Positions 1-8,429 are shown, numbered from the stretch's first letter. The stretch is 11,489 nucleotides of DNA from Candidatus Thalassarchaeaceae archaeon (GCA_030747475.1 JASLKO010000222.1:1-11489); one strand, 5' to 3'. The notes: generated from the sequence alone by a model not told the origin. Translations and numbers: made by a program.

Positions 1-3000
1 CCACCAATTAAGAGCAGTGGAGTGAATTTCCCACTCTAACTTCTTTGTTGCACCGGCGCCCATGCTGATGATGGGTTGAGTACTCTCAGTTTCGATGGTG
101 ATGCCTTCTTCGCATTCTAGGGTTGCAACAATCCCAAGGGCGGTTCCTGTGTTCCCATCATTGTGAATTTCGGCAACCAATGTCCTGGATTCTGATTCTT
201 TGAGTCCAGATTCTCCTTCGATGTAGATTGAGGCAACGCTTGGATCTGCCCAGAGTCCTATGTGTAACTCAAGCGTGGTTTGAGTAATTGAAGAATCTCC
301 TAGATGCTTTAATTCGAATGTGAAATTCCAACCGTCCCCTGGAGGGATTGGTGCATTCGGTAAAGTCGGTTTGATCCTCATTGTTTGCAAAACTAGTGGC
401 GATGTTGGATTCAATGTAAACGCACTGCCGTTTGCCAGTGGAACAAATCCATTTCCATAATCGATCTCGAATGACCAATCGATATCACCTGAGTAAAATG
501 AGGTGTTGATGATACGAGTTGTTTCAACCAAAACCAATTGGTATGTTACCGGGCTTGAATCAGCTGTTTGTCCTTCACTCTGTACATGCATCCAATCGAT
601 TGGAATTGGTGGTGGTGCATTGCTTCCTGCTAGATCTATTGGCTCATCAGAATGCATTCGACTAATGCGCAATACGGTCGCCAGTAAGGCGTCGCCTGAA
701 TGATTATCTTGAGGGGAAAATGTCAATCGAAGATTGGCTGATTCGTTGTTATAATGGTTGGTGGCGATTCCTCGAACGCTGAAATTAAGTGTACGGGTTG
801 CCCCACTTTCCAAAGTTAAATTCGTGGCATTACATGTTGAAATTTCCCAACGGGTTGGGTTGTCTACCTCGCAATTCAGATCTAAAATTACGTCTTGATT
901 GCCATCGTTTGAAATTTCAATGTCGAAGGTTCGAACCTCGCCGGGGATGAGGTTTGCAACATCGGGGAAATCGTCAGAAGATAGGACAAATATCGGTTCC
1001 ACATTGAATTGTACAGATGTTGAGCCGACATTGATTGAATCACTAACGTTGCTGGCGACGAGTGCGAGGTTGTGAATACTACCGGGATCAAGGCTTGCAT
1101 TGGATGACATTGGAGGTACTGTGATGTCAATAATCAGAGGGGTGACTTCGAGGCCTTCTCCATCGATTGTCATATTCAATGGTGTGACTGATGCTTGCCA
1201 GCCAACTGGTGGAATTGCTGTGAAATTGATGAATTCCTCAAGGTTGCCCATATTTGTTACATTCACTGGGATACTCAAACTCATCCCTGGGACCACTGAA
1301 TATTCACTAGCATGATCAAACTTGATTTGGTGGTTTGCAATCATTTCGATGTAGACATCGACTCGGTCAAGTTCAACTCCGTTATGTAACAATACAATTT
1401 GGGCACTATGATTTTCATCTGCACGCGCGAATTGTTCTGCGGTGACCTCGACTTGGACGATACTGAATTGTCCTGGTTCGATTTCAATTTCGGTGCTTGA
1501 AATCATTGTCAAATTGATGTCCTCAAGTGATTCCTCGATCGCGATGGTGAATGTTTGCAATGAGTTGCCGGTGTTGTTGGCCTCAAGGGCAATGGATGAA
1601 TTCCCATTCACTGGAATTACCGCAACTGCATAATCAATCGATAATGAGCCGCCGAGGACTTCCTGTACGAGGAATGGGATGGGTGCGACTGTCAATACCT
1701 CTCCTGAATCACTGAATACAGTAATGTTGACTGAGAATGGGGTGTCTGCTCGGGTGTTTTGTGGGGCGGTGACACTCAATGTTAGTGTGACATTGTCGCC
1801 ACCGACCGATGGCCATGCATCGACGGTGGAATGGAGGTTTGGTGTGCTGGTAGGATTTACTGAGACAACCCAGCCATCAGGCCCTGATGTTGAGTAAGTG
1901 AAATTTGTTTGGTGGTTGCCTGTATTCGTCAAAATAATCGGAACGGTTGACAGAATTTCTGGGATGACTGTGGTCGGTGGTGGAATTTCAATTTCAGCCT
2001 GACTGTATTCAGGAATGTCTAATGTGAGGCTGATTTTTGATTCTGGGGCCTGAATACCGCTCAACGCGCCCGAGAGTGTTAGATTTGCGATGACGTCGAT
2101 GGTCACGGTTCCTGCGAGCGGGTGGAAATCTGAAGGCCCTAAGATGGTGGTCACCAATGGCTGTGTATCGCCAAGATCCATGCTTGTTTGATCCGGGGTC
2201 GCAGAGCAATTCCAACGAAGGATTTCATTGAGGCCATTGGATGGATAAGATGGGTTGAATTCTGAGGCATTGGCTAAAATCTGGATGTCTACTGTTGTGG
2301 AAATCCCAGAGATGAGGTTGTGTCGTAATTCCATATCCATGTCCACGAATCGAGAGATTGGGCCAGTCATCAATTCAGAGATTGAAATGGGGAATTCGGT
2401 TTCATCTGCCATTAGTTCAACCATAATTGTGGATTCGACTTCAAGGGTTGTCTGCTGAACATTCGGGCCCCCATCTTGAGGCGTTACCGATGTCCACAAT
2501 GTCAGTTGATTGCCCTCGGCTAATTTTGTTAGAGGGTCAAAAGGCAAGGAAAGTGAGGGGGGTTGGACGACCACATTGACGATGATTGTCTCGTTGACGA
2601 TCATGTAAGGTGTGATGGATGGGTGGATTTCAACGGTCCATCCTGGTGCGGTTTGAGAGAATCCAGCTTCCAAATTGAAAATTGCAGGAGATGTGCCGTT
2701 GTTTTGGAGTGTGTATTGAATTATTTCTTCGGTGCCTGGTATAATTGGTACGAACCATGTACTATGATTTAATTCACCAAGCAATAAATCTCCAGCCATC
2801 ACCGCTGTTGATTCCGACAGGGTGTACTCTCCTCCCTCACTTTCAAGATGGACGGTTATCAAATCCGAAAGTGAGCGATTCACTCCGAAAGGAACTGTTA
2901 CTGGAACGACAATGACTGTAGATGAGGAGGCGTTGACGATTGGGGTCTGTGCTGGAACGCCTGTTAGATCCGCCCAACCTCGGCTATCGGTCACAGTGAT

Positions 3001-3930
3001 GTTGTATCGATCTGGAGCATCTCCAATGTTCTGTACCATGAATGTCAGGGTGCTTGAGCTGCCCGGCTCAACCGCTCTATGGCTTGGCGGAATCAGTGTG
3101 GTTCGATATGGGCTAAAGGAAACTGTTCGAGATGTGATTGATACAACATCGGAAAGAATAGGTTGTGTTGAATTAAAGTAAACTTGGCCGGTCAAATCGT
3201 AGTCACCCGCGAGGGATGTTGCGTCGATGATGAGGGAGGCCAATTCAACGGATGGAGGGTATGCCACACTTCCGGCATCTAGGTGAATGGGGTCTCCAGT
3301 GAATGTTACCGAAGGCCCGCCTGTAAGTGGTGTTAGTGTGATTTCTGGCGTTGCATGATGGTCGAGGTTGCCGGCATTACGGACGCCGATGGATACGACT
3401 GTGTTGGTTTGAGCCAGTCGTGTGCCGGCGCTAGGGAGGGTGTCAGAATATGCTTCACCAGCGTTTTCTTCGTATACATCAAAGAATTGTTCGATGAGAT
3501 CGTTTAATGGATCTACATCTATTTCGGCTATGACTGCGTGCGCACGAATTAGTTGGTTGGAGCCGGGTGTTGCCGTAAACGTGAATATGAATTTTGAAAC
3601 GGCGCCTGCATTCATTGTCCCAATGCTGGTACTGTTGGATTGTGATCCGATCCACAGGGTTAGTGCCCCATTGGCTGGGAGAAGGCCTTGATTCTCGACT
3701 GTAATTCTAACTTGTTGGTTGCCTGGAGCAAGGGCACCTCTCGAACTTGCAGCATCATAGAAGGATGGTCCAATCCATTCAATCATGGTGACATTTACAT
3801 CGACTGATGCTGCTCTTGCAGTCGTCGATTGGGGTTCGTTTGTTGGGTGTTCAATTGTTGAATCAATGGCTGAATATGCAACGCAATGAAGTAACATCAT
3901 GATGACGATGGTGAGTGATTTATTTCGCAT
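1..3930 (-). CDS. Giant secreted surface protein of repeated CARDB/NEW3-like domains (C-terminus beyond window)
   Basis: The frame is open from the ATG at 3930 to the left edge (1,310 residues, no stop), so the C-terminus and any membrane anchor are not visible. Residues 1-21 form a signal peptide: MRNK, a hydrophobic stretch, then an AYSA-like cleavage site. The rest is a chain of beta-sandwich repeats of about 100-130 residues, with hallmark phrases such as VENQG (domain near 41-150), VQNIGD (about 275-350), NNGTSP (390-455), TNTGN (645-725), VTNMGN (870-945) and SNDGN (from about 980). This is the pattern of CARDB and NEW3 domains, usually found in extracellular proteins. More than twenty N-x-S/T sequons suggest a glycosylated surface protein. 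It is the last visible gene of the operon, 36 nt after the coiled-coil gene, with its own Shine-Dalgarno site. A role in adhesion, surface structure or scaffolding is inferred; no catalytic domain is seen. Confidence 0.9.
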   Translation of the reverse strand, partial: MRNKSLTIVIMMLLHCVAYSAIDSTIEHPTNEPQSTTARAASVDVNVTMIEWIGPSFYDAASSRGALAPGNQQVRITVENQGLLPANGALTLWIGSQSNSTSIGTMNAGAVSKFIFTFTATPGSNQLIRAHAVIAEIDVDPLNDLIEQFFDVYEENAGEAYSDTLPSAGTRLAQTNTVVSIGVRNAGNLDHHATPEITLTPLTGGPSVTFTGDPIHLDAGSVAYPPSVELASLIIDATSLAGDYDLTGQVYFNSTQPILSDVVSITSRTVSFSPYRTTLIPPSHRAVEPGSSSTLTFMVQNIGDAPDRYNITVTDSRGWADLTGVPAQTPIVNASSSTVIVVPVTVPFGVNRSLSDLITVHLESEGGEYTLSESTAVMAGDLLLGELNHSTWFVPIIPGTEEIIQYTLQNNGTSPAIFNLEAGFSQTAPGWTVEIHPSITPYMIVNETIIVNVVVQPPSLSLPFDPLTKLAEGNQLTLWTSVTPQDGGPNVQQTTLEVESTIMVELMADETEFPISISELMTGPISRFVDMDMELRHNLISGISTTVDIQILANASEFNPSYPSNGLNEILRWNCSATPDQTSMDLGDTQPLVTTILGPSDFHPLAGTVTIDVIANLTLSGALSGIQAPESKISLTLDIPEYSQAEIEIPPPTTVIPEILSTVPIILTNTGNHQTNFTYSTSGPDGWVVSVNPTSTPNLHSTVDAWPSVGGDNVTLTLSVTAPQNTRADTPFSVNITVFSDSGEVLTVAPIPFLVQEVLGGSLSIDYAVAVIPVNGNSSIALEANNTGNSLQTFTIAIEESLEDINLTMISSTEIEIEPGQFSIVQVEVTAEQFARADENHSAQIVLLHNGVELDRVDVYIEMIANHQIKFDHASEYSVVPGMSLSIPVNVTNMGNLEEFINFTAIPPVGWQASVTPLNMTIDGEGLEVTPLIIDITVPPMSSNASLDPGSIHNLALVASNVSDSINVGSTSVQFNVEPIFVLSSDDFPDVANLIPGEVRTFDIEISNDGNQDVILDLNCEVDNPTRWEISTCNATNLTLESGATRTLNFSVRGIATNHYNNESANLRLTFSPQDNHSGDALLATVLRISRMHSDEPIDLAGSNAPPPIPIDWMHVQSEGQTADSSPVTYQLVLVETTRIINTSFYSGDIDWSFEIDYGNGFVPLANGSAFTLNPTSPLVLQTMRIKPTLPNAPIPPGDGWNFTFELKHLGDSSITQTTLELHIGLWADPSVASIYIEGESGLKESESRTLVAEIHNDGNTGTALGIVATLECEEGITIETESTQPIISMGAGATKKLEWEIHSTALNWW

Positions 3931-3936
3931 GTTGAA

Positions 3937-3943
3937 CTCTCCT
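3937..3943 (-). promoter_or_regulatory. Ribosome binding site of the giant surface protein
   Basis: On the minus strand AGGAGAG lies 6 nt before the ATG at 3930. It supports this start, which also gives a well-formed signal peptide. The 36-nt gap to the upstream stop (3967) shows no clear promoter, so the gene is probably co-transcribed. Confidence 0.7.
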
Positions 3944-3966
3944 GTATATTTCGACTTTGATCATAA

Positions 3967-6900
3967 TTAATCCACCTGCACCAACGTGATGAATTGCAAT
4001 TTATTTGATGAGGACATTTGGGCTGAATACTCCGTTCTTGTGCCCTTATTCAATATCTGAATACGGCATTCAGAGAGGTTGGTTTTCTTGAAAAATTCAT
4101 GCTCTTTGTAAAAGTGAACATAAACGTAGTAAGCGCCTTTCGGGGTTTTCCCTTCAGGCCAAAATATATTTTCAACGGGTACGCGAGTGTTCCCTTTTTG
4201 GTTCATCTCGACATCTAATGTGCCACCATCGGTTGATTCCCGGTTCCTAGGATGTATGATCTCCCCTTTTGGAGATATCACGAGTAAATTGAAATCGTTT
4301 TTGCTATCCCACAATAATGATGCTTGGAAATCGCCTGAATTTGCATTTGCTTGCTGAAGGCGGGTTTCGAACTCTTCTGTACGCCATTCATCACTGCTCA
4401 AGGGTTGGAGGCCGCCGCGCTTGTACGCATCGTTTAGTGCGCTGTGTAAGCGAGATTGTTTGTCCTTCTCAATCTCCTTACTATCGAGGGTGTTGTGCAA
4501 TACTTTGCGCCTCGCGATTCTAAATTGTTGGAGGGTTTTCGCCTGGCGTGTATCCATGTCTTCGAATACAATAGCGGCAAGGGTCGTTAGGTCTGAGGCC
4601 TCGTTGATTTGTTTCCTGAAATCCTCAAAGCGTTGCTTTGATTCGATTTGTTGCTGTTTCTTTATCCCAACTTCGATTGCTTTTCTCCGCTTTGAAATCA
4701 TTTTCTCGACGTGTTTCAATGCATTCTCAGCAATATGTGAATATCGTACAGCAGACAATTCATCCAGATCTTGGGCGGCTTCAATTTCAGCGATGATTTG
4801 GTTGTACTGTGATTCCTGCTCAGCCAGGTAAATTTTCCTCTTTTCTTCTTCAAGTTCGGATTCTCGTTTCTCCATTAATCTGTTTAACATGACCCTGTGA
4901 ACACTAGAAATTTTGTCATCTATTTCAGGGAACTCTTCGGTGGCTTGTGCTGACATTACGTCGGCTCGTTGGGTTCGATATAGTTCGGATTCTGATTTCC
5001 TGCGACTGTCCAATGTCGCTTTGTCGGGAACATCGACTGTGGCGATGAGTCGCAATGGGTCTCCATAACTGACCTTGCCTGAATGTTGGGTAAAGTCCGC
5101 TCCAACTCGGGTTCTCAAGGTGTATTCGGTTGGATCTGATTTCCGCAATCTTTGGTGGCGTTTTCGATGCCAAACAAACACATTGTAAGTTCCAGATGGT
5201 GGTGTTTTCCCCTCACCCCAGACAATGTTTTCCAGGGCCGACTTGATTTCTGGTTGGGAGTTCATTTCAAGGTCGAGGGTGCCTCCACTGGATGAGGTTC
5301 GTTTACCTCGATGGATGATTTCTCCGTCCGATGTGCGAACGATGAGGTCTAAATCATTCATATTGTCCCAGAGTAAGCTGAATCGCAGAATACCGTCGCC
5401 CGCATCCAGTGTTTTGATTCGGGTTCTAAATGCGGATTCGGGTTCAAAATCAAACTCATCAGGTACAGGAGATTTCTTGGCCTTCTTTTCGGCCTTCTCG
5501 ACGTATTTGACAATCATCTCGTCCTCGGCGAGAATGTCCCCGACCTCTGTCTTGATTTCTTGAAGTCGTTCTTCCTGTTCCTCATTTACATCTGTAATCT
5601 CGATGTTTTCCAAACTCGCAACGGAAGTCGCCGTCTCTAGGGCTGCTCGGAGTTTTTGATACTGCTTCTCCTGGGCTTCTTCGACCCTTTGGCGTTCAAG
5701 GTCCTCAAGGTGCTGAAGACGGGTGAGGCGCAATTCCTCTAACTCTTGTAATTGGGTTTCTGATACGTTTACAATTTCTACGTCCAGCAATTCTTCAATG
5801 TCTTCAATTCGGGGGATTGAATCAAGATATCTCGTGTATTGTTCACGGAATTTCCGCTGGCGGGAGAGTTCGACCAATTCAATGCGTCTGGCAATTCTGA
5901 TTTCACTTAGTTGTTCAAATTGTTCTTCGGTTACACCTTGGATTTTGATTGCATCCAATTCAAGAACATATTCACAATCAAGGATTTTTGAATTGAGTTC
6001 TTCGCAGACAAGGTTCTCTCTTGTCCTGTCGAAGAGCGTCTGCAATTCATCTTGCTGTGACGGGTTCACACCATTTATTTTGATTCGATCAAGCACTTTC
6101 GAGGATGTTGCTGATTCTATTTGTAAGCGAAGTTCTTCAGCGCGGGCGTTCTCCTCTTCTTCTTTATCTCTTACATCCAATGCCAAAATACGCTTATTTC
6201 GACGTTCGTCAAGTTCTGTGAGTTGTGCAGCAGGTAAATCTTCAAAAATCATTTTTTGCAATTCTTCTTGTTCTTCGCAATCCAGAATCATGTCGGTAAA
6301 GTGGCGATATAATTCCGCCTCTTCTTGGACTCGGGCTTTTTCGCTGAGTCTTGAGTGATAAAATTCGTAATGGGCTTTGAGGCGAGTCGATGCTTCTTCA
6401 TCCAAGTCTGAAAAGTCCAAACTCTCCAAGTAGCTCACCATCTGGGCTGAGCGGATTTCTCTGTACAGTTCCTCTTCTCGTCGCAAATCTAGCAATTGAT
6501 GTGATAGTTGATCCATTTCTGTGTCCACAATCGCCTTTACTTGTTCTTCCTGGTTTTCTTGTAGACTGATCTCCCTTTTGCGGATGTCTTGAATTGTGTT
6601 CTCAAAGGATAGTTGATACAATCTGTCGTATAATTCCAACAGTGTCTTCTGTCGCAATTCCAATTCAACAAGGGTTGCCCCTTCCAACGGAGTCTCCAGT
6701 AAATCTTGGTTGACTTCAATCTTGTATTCTTCACTCAATCCACGAATTAGTTCAATGGTATTTTGGCATTCCGTGATTTTTTCAGATGTGCGTTCAAGAA
6801 CAGAGTATCTTTCGATGTTGACTTCTTCAAGTTCGCTGATTTGTTTTTTCATCCCTTCTCGATTGTCCGAAATCGAGGTTTGGGCGTGGATTGGGAAGGG

Positions 6901-7119
6901 TGCCATCTCTTGAGAATATTCGATACGTGGGGAAACAAGAGATTGTTGAGGGTTGGTTCTTGATGGTGGAAGTGTGTCTTCTACTTCGATATCTTCCATC
7001 TTAAATGAATTTATGAGTGAGTTTGGCTTTCTTCGGCCTTGGTTGAGGTGTGTGATGGCTTGCCAAACCATCACCATGACGATGGAGCCTACGATAACAT
7101 ATCCAACCGACGATTCCAT
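3967..7119 (-). CDS. Membrane-anchored helical-repeat protein with two YfaP/DUF2135-like domains
   Basis: About 1,050 residues. One transmembrane segment lies at residues 5-25, followed by GRRK, so the positive-inside rule puts the long C-terminal part in the cytoplasm (inference). The body is highly charged and helical, with at least eight degenerate repeats of about 44 residues (218-530 and 772-874). Two YfaP/DUF2135-like beta domains lie at about 576-697 and 929-1050. Each has SLLWDxxND[LF][DN]L, GGTLD[LV]EMN and ENIxWxEGKTP followed by GxYxV. No Walker motif or protease motif is seen, so it is not an SMC or Rad50 protein. The start at 7119 is preferred: it lies 1 nt after the stop of the upstream gene, which suggests translational coupling, with GGGGG 8 nt before it. 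An in-frame ATG at 7152 would add 11 residues and overlap that gene, but has no ribosome binding site. Function unknown; an envelope or scaffold role is inferred. Confidence 0.9.
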   Translation of the reverse strand: MESSVGYVIVGSIVMVMVWQAITHLNQGRRKPNSLINSFKMEDIEVEDTLPPSRTNPQQSLVSPRIEYSQEMAPFPIHAQTSISDNREGMKKQISELEEVNIERYSVLERTSEKITECQNTIELIRGLSEEYKIEVNQDLLETPLEGATLVELELRQKTLLELYDRLYQLSFENTIQDIRKREISLQENQEEQVKAIVDTEMDQLSHQLLDLRREEELYREIRSAQMVSYLESLDFSDLDEEASTRLKAHYEFYHSRLSEKARVQEEAELYRHFTDMILDCEEQEELQKMIFEDLPAAQLTELDERRNKRILALDVRDKEEEENARAEELRLQIESATSSKVLDRIKINGVNPSQQDELQTLFDRTRENLVCEELNSKILDCEYVLELDAIKIQGVTEEQFEQLSEIRIARRIELVELSRQRKFREQYTRYLDSIPRIEDIEELLDVEIVNVSETQLQELEELRLTRLQHLEDLERQRVEEAQEKQYQKLRAALETATSVASLENIEITDVNEEQEERLQEIKTEVGDILAEDEMIVKYVEKAEKKAKKSPVPDEFDFEPESAFRTRIKTLDAGDGILRFSLLWDNMNDLDLIVRTSDGEIIHRGKRTSSSGGTLDLEMNSQPEIKSALENIVWGEGKTPPSGTYNVFVWHRKRHQRLRKSDPTEYTLRTRVGADFTQHSGKVSYGDPLRLIATVDVPDKATLDSRRKSESELYRTQRADVMSAQATEEFPEIDDKISSVHRVMLNRLMEKRESELEEEKRKIYLAEQESQYNQIIAEIEAAQDLDELSAVRYSHIAENALKHVEKMISKRRKAIEVGIKKQQQIESKQRFEDFRKQINEASDLTTLAAIVFEDMDTRQAKTLQQFRIARRKVLHNTLDSKEIEKDKQSRLHSALNDAYKRGGLQPLSSDEWRTEEFETRLQQANANSGDFQASLLWDSKNDFNLLVISPKGEIIHPRNRESTDGGTLDVEMNQKGNTRVPVENIFWPEGKTPKGAYYVYVHFYKEHEFFKKTNLSECRIQILNKGTRTEYSAQMSSSNKLQFITLVQVD
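5530..6468 (-). repeat. Six degenerate helical repeats coded in tandem
   Basis: This part of the coiled-coil gene codes for six repeats at residues 218-259, 270-314, 328-370, 373-415, 424-471 and 487-530. Each has a first helix, a short leucine/isoleucine-rich middle (LDRIKINGVN, LDAIKIQGVT, LLDVEIVNVS, LENIEITDVN), and a second helix of the type QxxxLxEIRxxRRxxL. Two further copies lie at 772-815 and 831-874 (for example LTTLAAIVFEDMD, then FRIARRKVL). Identity is low and the alignment was made by eye. Confidence 0.6.
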
Positions 7120-7120
7120 A

Positions 7121-7561
7121 TCATTCGCCCCCGGATTCGTTGACTTCTTCATTTTCTGTGATTTTAGGAAGAGATTGGATATGGACGGGTCTGCCCTGCT
7201 TTTGGTAGCGGTTGACCAACGAATTTAGCAGGGTTTCGTGTGCTTCTTCGGATATGCCCAATTTTCTGCGCTCATCCCAGAGGAGGATTTGTTCCGTTCG
7301 TGAAAGAATTCCGTCATCCAGATAGACCTCGATAAGGCGCCGGTATGTATCTTGATCAGAAATGGCGTAGATCAATTCGTCGGGATCTATTCTATCTGCT
7401 CTGTGTTGAATTTGGTTGCCGAGGATGATGGCTTCGTTGTGGGTGATTTCCCGGTTGTCATATCCCACCTGAATTTCGTTTGCAATGGTTTGCAATGCCT
7501 CGATTGTGCGGGCTCGGTTGGTGCGACGTTGGAATTTCCTTGATTTCCTAGAAAGTCGCAT
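7121..7561 (-). CDS. Small basic helical protein with a duplicated TerB/EF-hand-like motif
   Basis: 146 residues with no signal peptide or membrane segment. The first 18 residues are strongly basic (MRLSRKSRKFQRRTNRAR), which could bind membrane lipids or nucleic acid. The rest is predicted helical and holds two similar units: YDNREITHNEAIILGNQI (34-51) and YLDDGILSRTEQILLWDERR (80-99). The second is followed by KLGISEEAHETLL. The form D-x-G-x-[IL]-[ST]-x-x-E-x-x-[IL]-L, then LGIS, resembles helices seen in TerB-like and related small regulatory modules; this is a resemblance, not a family assignment. The gene lies 12 nt after the 278-residue gene and ends 1 nt before the preferred start of the coiled-coil gene. 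Tight spacing suggests that its product works with both membrane proteins, perhaps on the cytoplasmic side. Function unknown. Confidence 0.85.
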   Translation of the reverse strand: MRLSRKSRKFQRRTNRARTIEALQTIANEIQVGYDNREITHNEAIILGNQIQHRADRIDPDELIYAISDQDTYRRLIEVYLDDGILSRTEQILLWDERRKLGISEEAHETLLNSLVNRYQKQGRPVHIQSLPKITENEEVNESGGE

Positions 7562-7565
7562 TCAA

Positions 7566-7573
7566 TCACCTCC
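7566..7573 (-). promoter_or_regulatory. Perfect Shine-Dalgarno site of the 146-residue protein
   Basis: GGAGGTGA on the minus strand lies 4 nt before the ATG at 7561 and directly follows the TAA stop of the upstream gene (7574-7576). It matches the complement of the archaeal 16S rRNA 3' end over 8 bases, so this internal gene should be efficiently translated from the operon transcript. Confidence 0.85.
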
Positions 7574-8410
7574 TTACTCCACTGTAAAAACGCAAACCAA
7601 TCGAGGGGGTTCGTCATTGGTGATTTCGCCTCTGTATTCCTTTGGTCCGTTGCCATCATCAACCAAGACCCTGTATGGGGTTAGATCTTCCTCTGCATGG
7701 TGTTCAAAGTGCTCTATCAAAACTTTGTATTCACCTTTCGGTGCTGCTCCGGCGGGCCAAAATATATTCTCAACGGGCTGTGAACTTGTAGGTGATTCGT
7801 TCATGTCAACATCAAGTTGGCCACCGCACTGTGAAAATTTATTTTCAAACGAAATTCGTTCCCCAGATGGGCACATGACACTGAGATCTAAATCATTGAG
7901 ATTGTCCCAAATTAAGCTCACTTGGACCTGGCCTGATTTAGCGCCCTCTCTAGCGAGGCGGTCATGAAATTCCGATAGATCTGGATTGGACACCTCCTCT
8001 CCGGTTTCGACTTCGTGGGTGGGTGTTGTTAGTCTTGGCAAGGCGTTTGTGTCCCATTGGGCGCCAATTTCAGCCAGGAGTGCTTCAGACGAATCAAGCG
8101 AATCATCTGAATTTAGGGCAGATGCAATATCTTCAATTTCCGCATCGATTGGGGTTTCATTATCATATTCTGGCAGGGCTGGGTCCTGGGTTTGTTCAGA
8201 GGTGGTGATTGATGGGGTTGTCAAACTCTCCATGTCTTCTTCCAAAGCAAATCTGTTGGGTCGTGGTTCTGGGACTTCAACCGGAACGGCCCTGACATTG
8301 CCCAACCGTGTGGTGTGTGCTGGATTCTCATCGCCGTAGAAAATTCGAGATATGCCAAATCCAAACAAAGTGGAAAGGATTGCAAAAAGGGCGTAAGCCG
8401 ACCAAGGCAT
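7574..8410 (-). CDS. Membrane-anchored protein with a C-terminal YfaP/DUF2135-like domain
   Basis: 278 residues. A hydrophobic segment at residues 5-25 is an uncleaved anchor or signal anchor; its orientation is unclear because the N-terminus carries no charged side chain. Residues 26-140 are an acidic, Pro/Ser/Thr-rich, probably disordered linker. A short helix (EFHDRLAREGAKSG, 147-160) leads into a YfaP/DUF2135-like beta domain (160-278) with SLIWDNLNDLDL, GGQLDVDMN and VENIFWPAGAAPKGEY. The acidic WDxxNDLD motif could bind a metal ion. C180 and C195 flank one loop and could form a disulfide, which would argue for an extracellular domain. The domain is clearly homologous to both beta domains of the coiled-coil protein two genes downstream. 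This is the first gene of the operon, probably with a leaderless transcript, and its start codon lies inside a perfect palindrome. Function unknown. Confidence 0.9.
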   Translation of the reverse strand: MPWSAYALFAILSTLFGFGISRIFYGDENPAHTTRLGNVRAVPVEVPEPRPNRFALEEDMESLTTPSITTSEQTQDPALPEYDNETPIDAEIEDIASALNSDDSLDSSEALLAEIGAQWDTNALPRLTTPTHEVETGEEVSNPDLSEFHDRLAREGAKSGQVQVSLIWDNLNDLDLSVMCPSGERISFENKFSQCGGQLDVDMNESPTSSQPVENIFWPAGAAPKGEYKVLIEHFEHHAEEDLTPYRVLVDDGNGPKEYRGEITNDEPPRLVCVFTVE

Positions 8411-8429
8411 ATCTCTACGAGATATGCCT
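8405..8429. promoter_or_regulatory. Perfect 25-bp palindrome over the operon start, probable operator
   Basis: AGGCATATCTC (8405-8415), a 3-nt spacer, then GAGATATGCCT (8419-8429): the 11-bp arms match perfectly. It covers the first codons of the 278-residue gene and ends 3 nt before the TATA-like box. A repressor bound here would block RNA polymerase placement. If the transcript began further upstream, an RNA hairpin would hide the start codon instead. The inferred TSS at the ATG would place only half the palindrome in RNA, favouring a DNA operator. Confidence 0.7.

Noticed and set aside
5723..6358. Plus-strand open frame of 211 codons inside the coiled-coil gene
   Set aside because: Ser/Cys/Arg-rich low-complexity product that mirrors the Glu/Leu/Arg-rich helical gene on the other strand; no domain, no ribosome binding site.
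3967..7119. SMC/Rad50-type ATPase
   Set aside because: The long coiled coil suggested it, but there is no Walker A, Walker B or signature motif, and there is an N-terminal membrane anchor.
7485..7967. Plus-strand open frame of 160 codons across the 146- and 278-residue genes
   Set aside because: It spans the junction of two well-supported minus-strand genes, has no recognisable domain, and is best explained as a codon-bias shadow.
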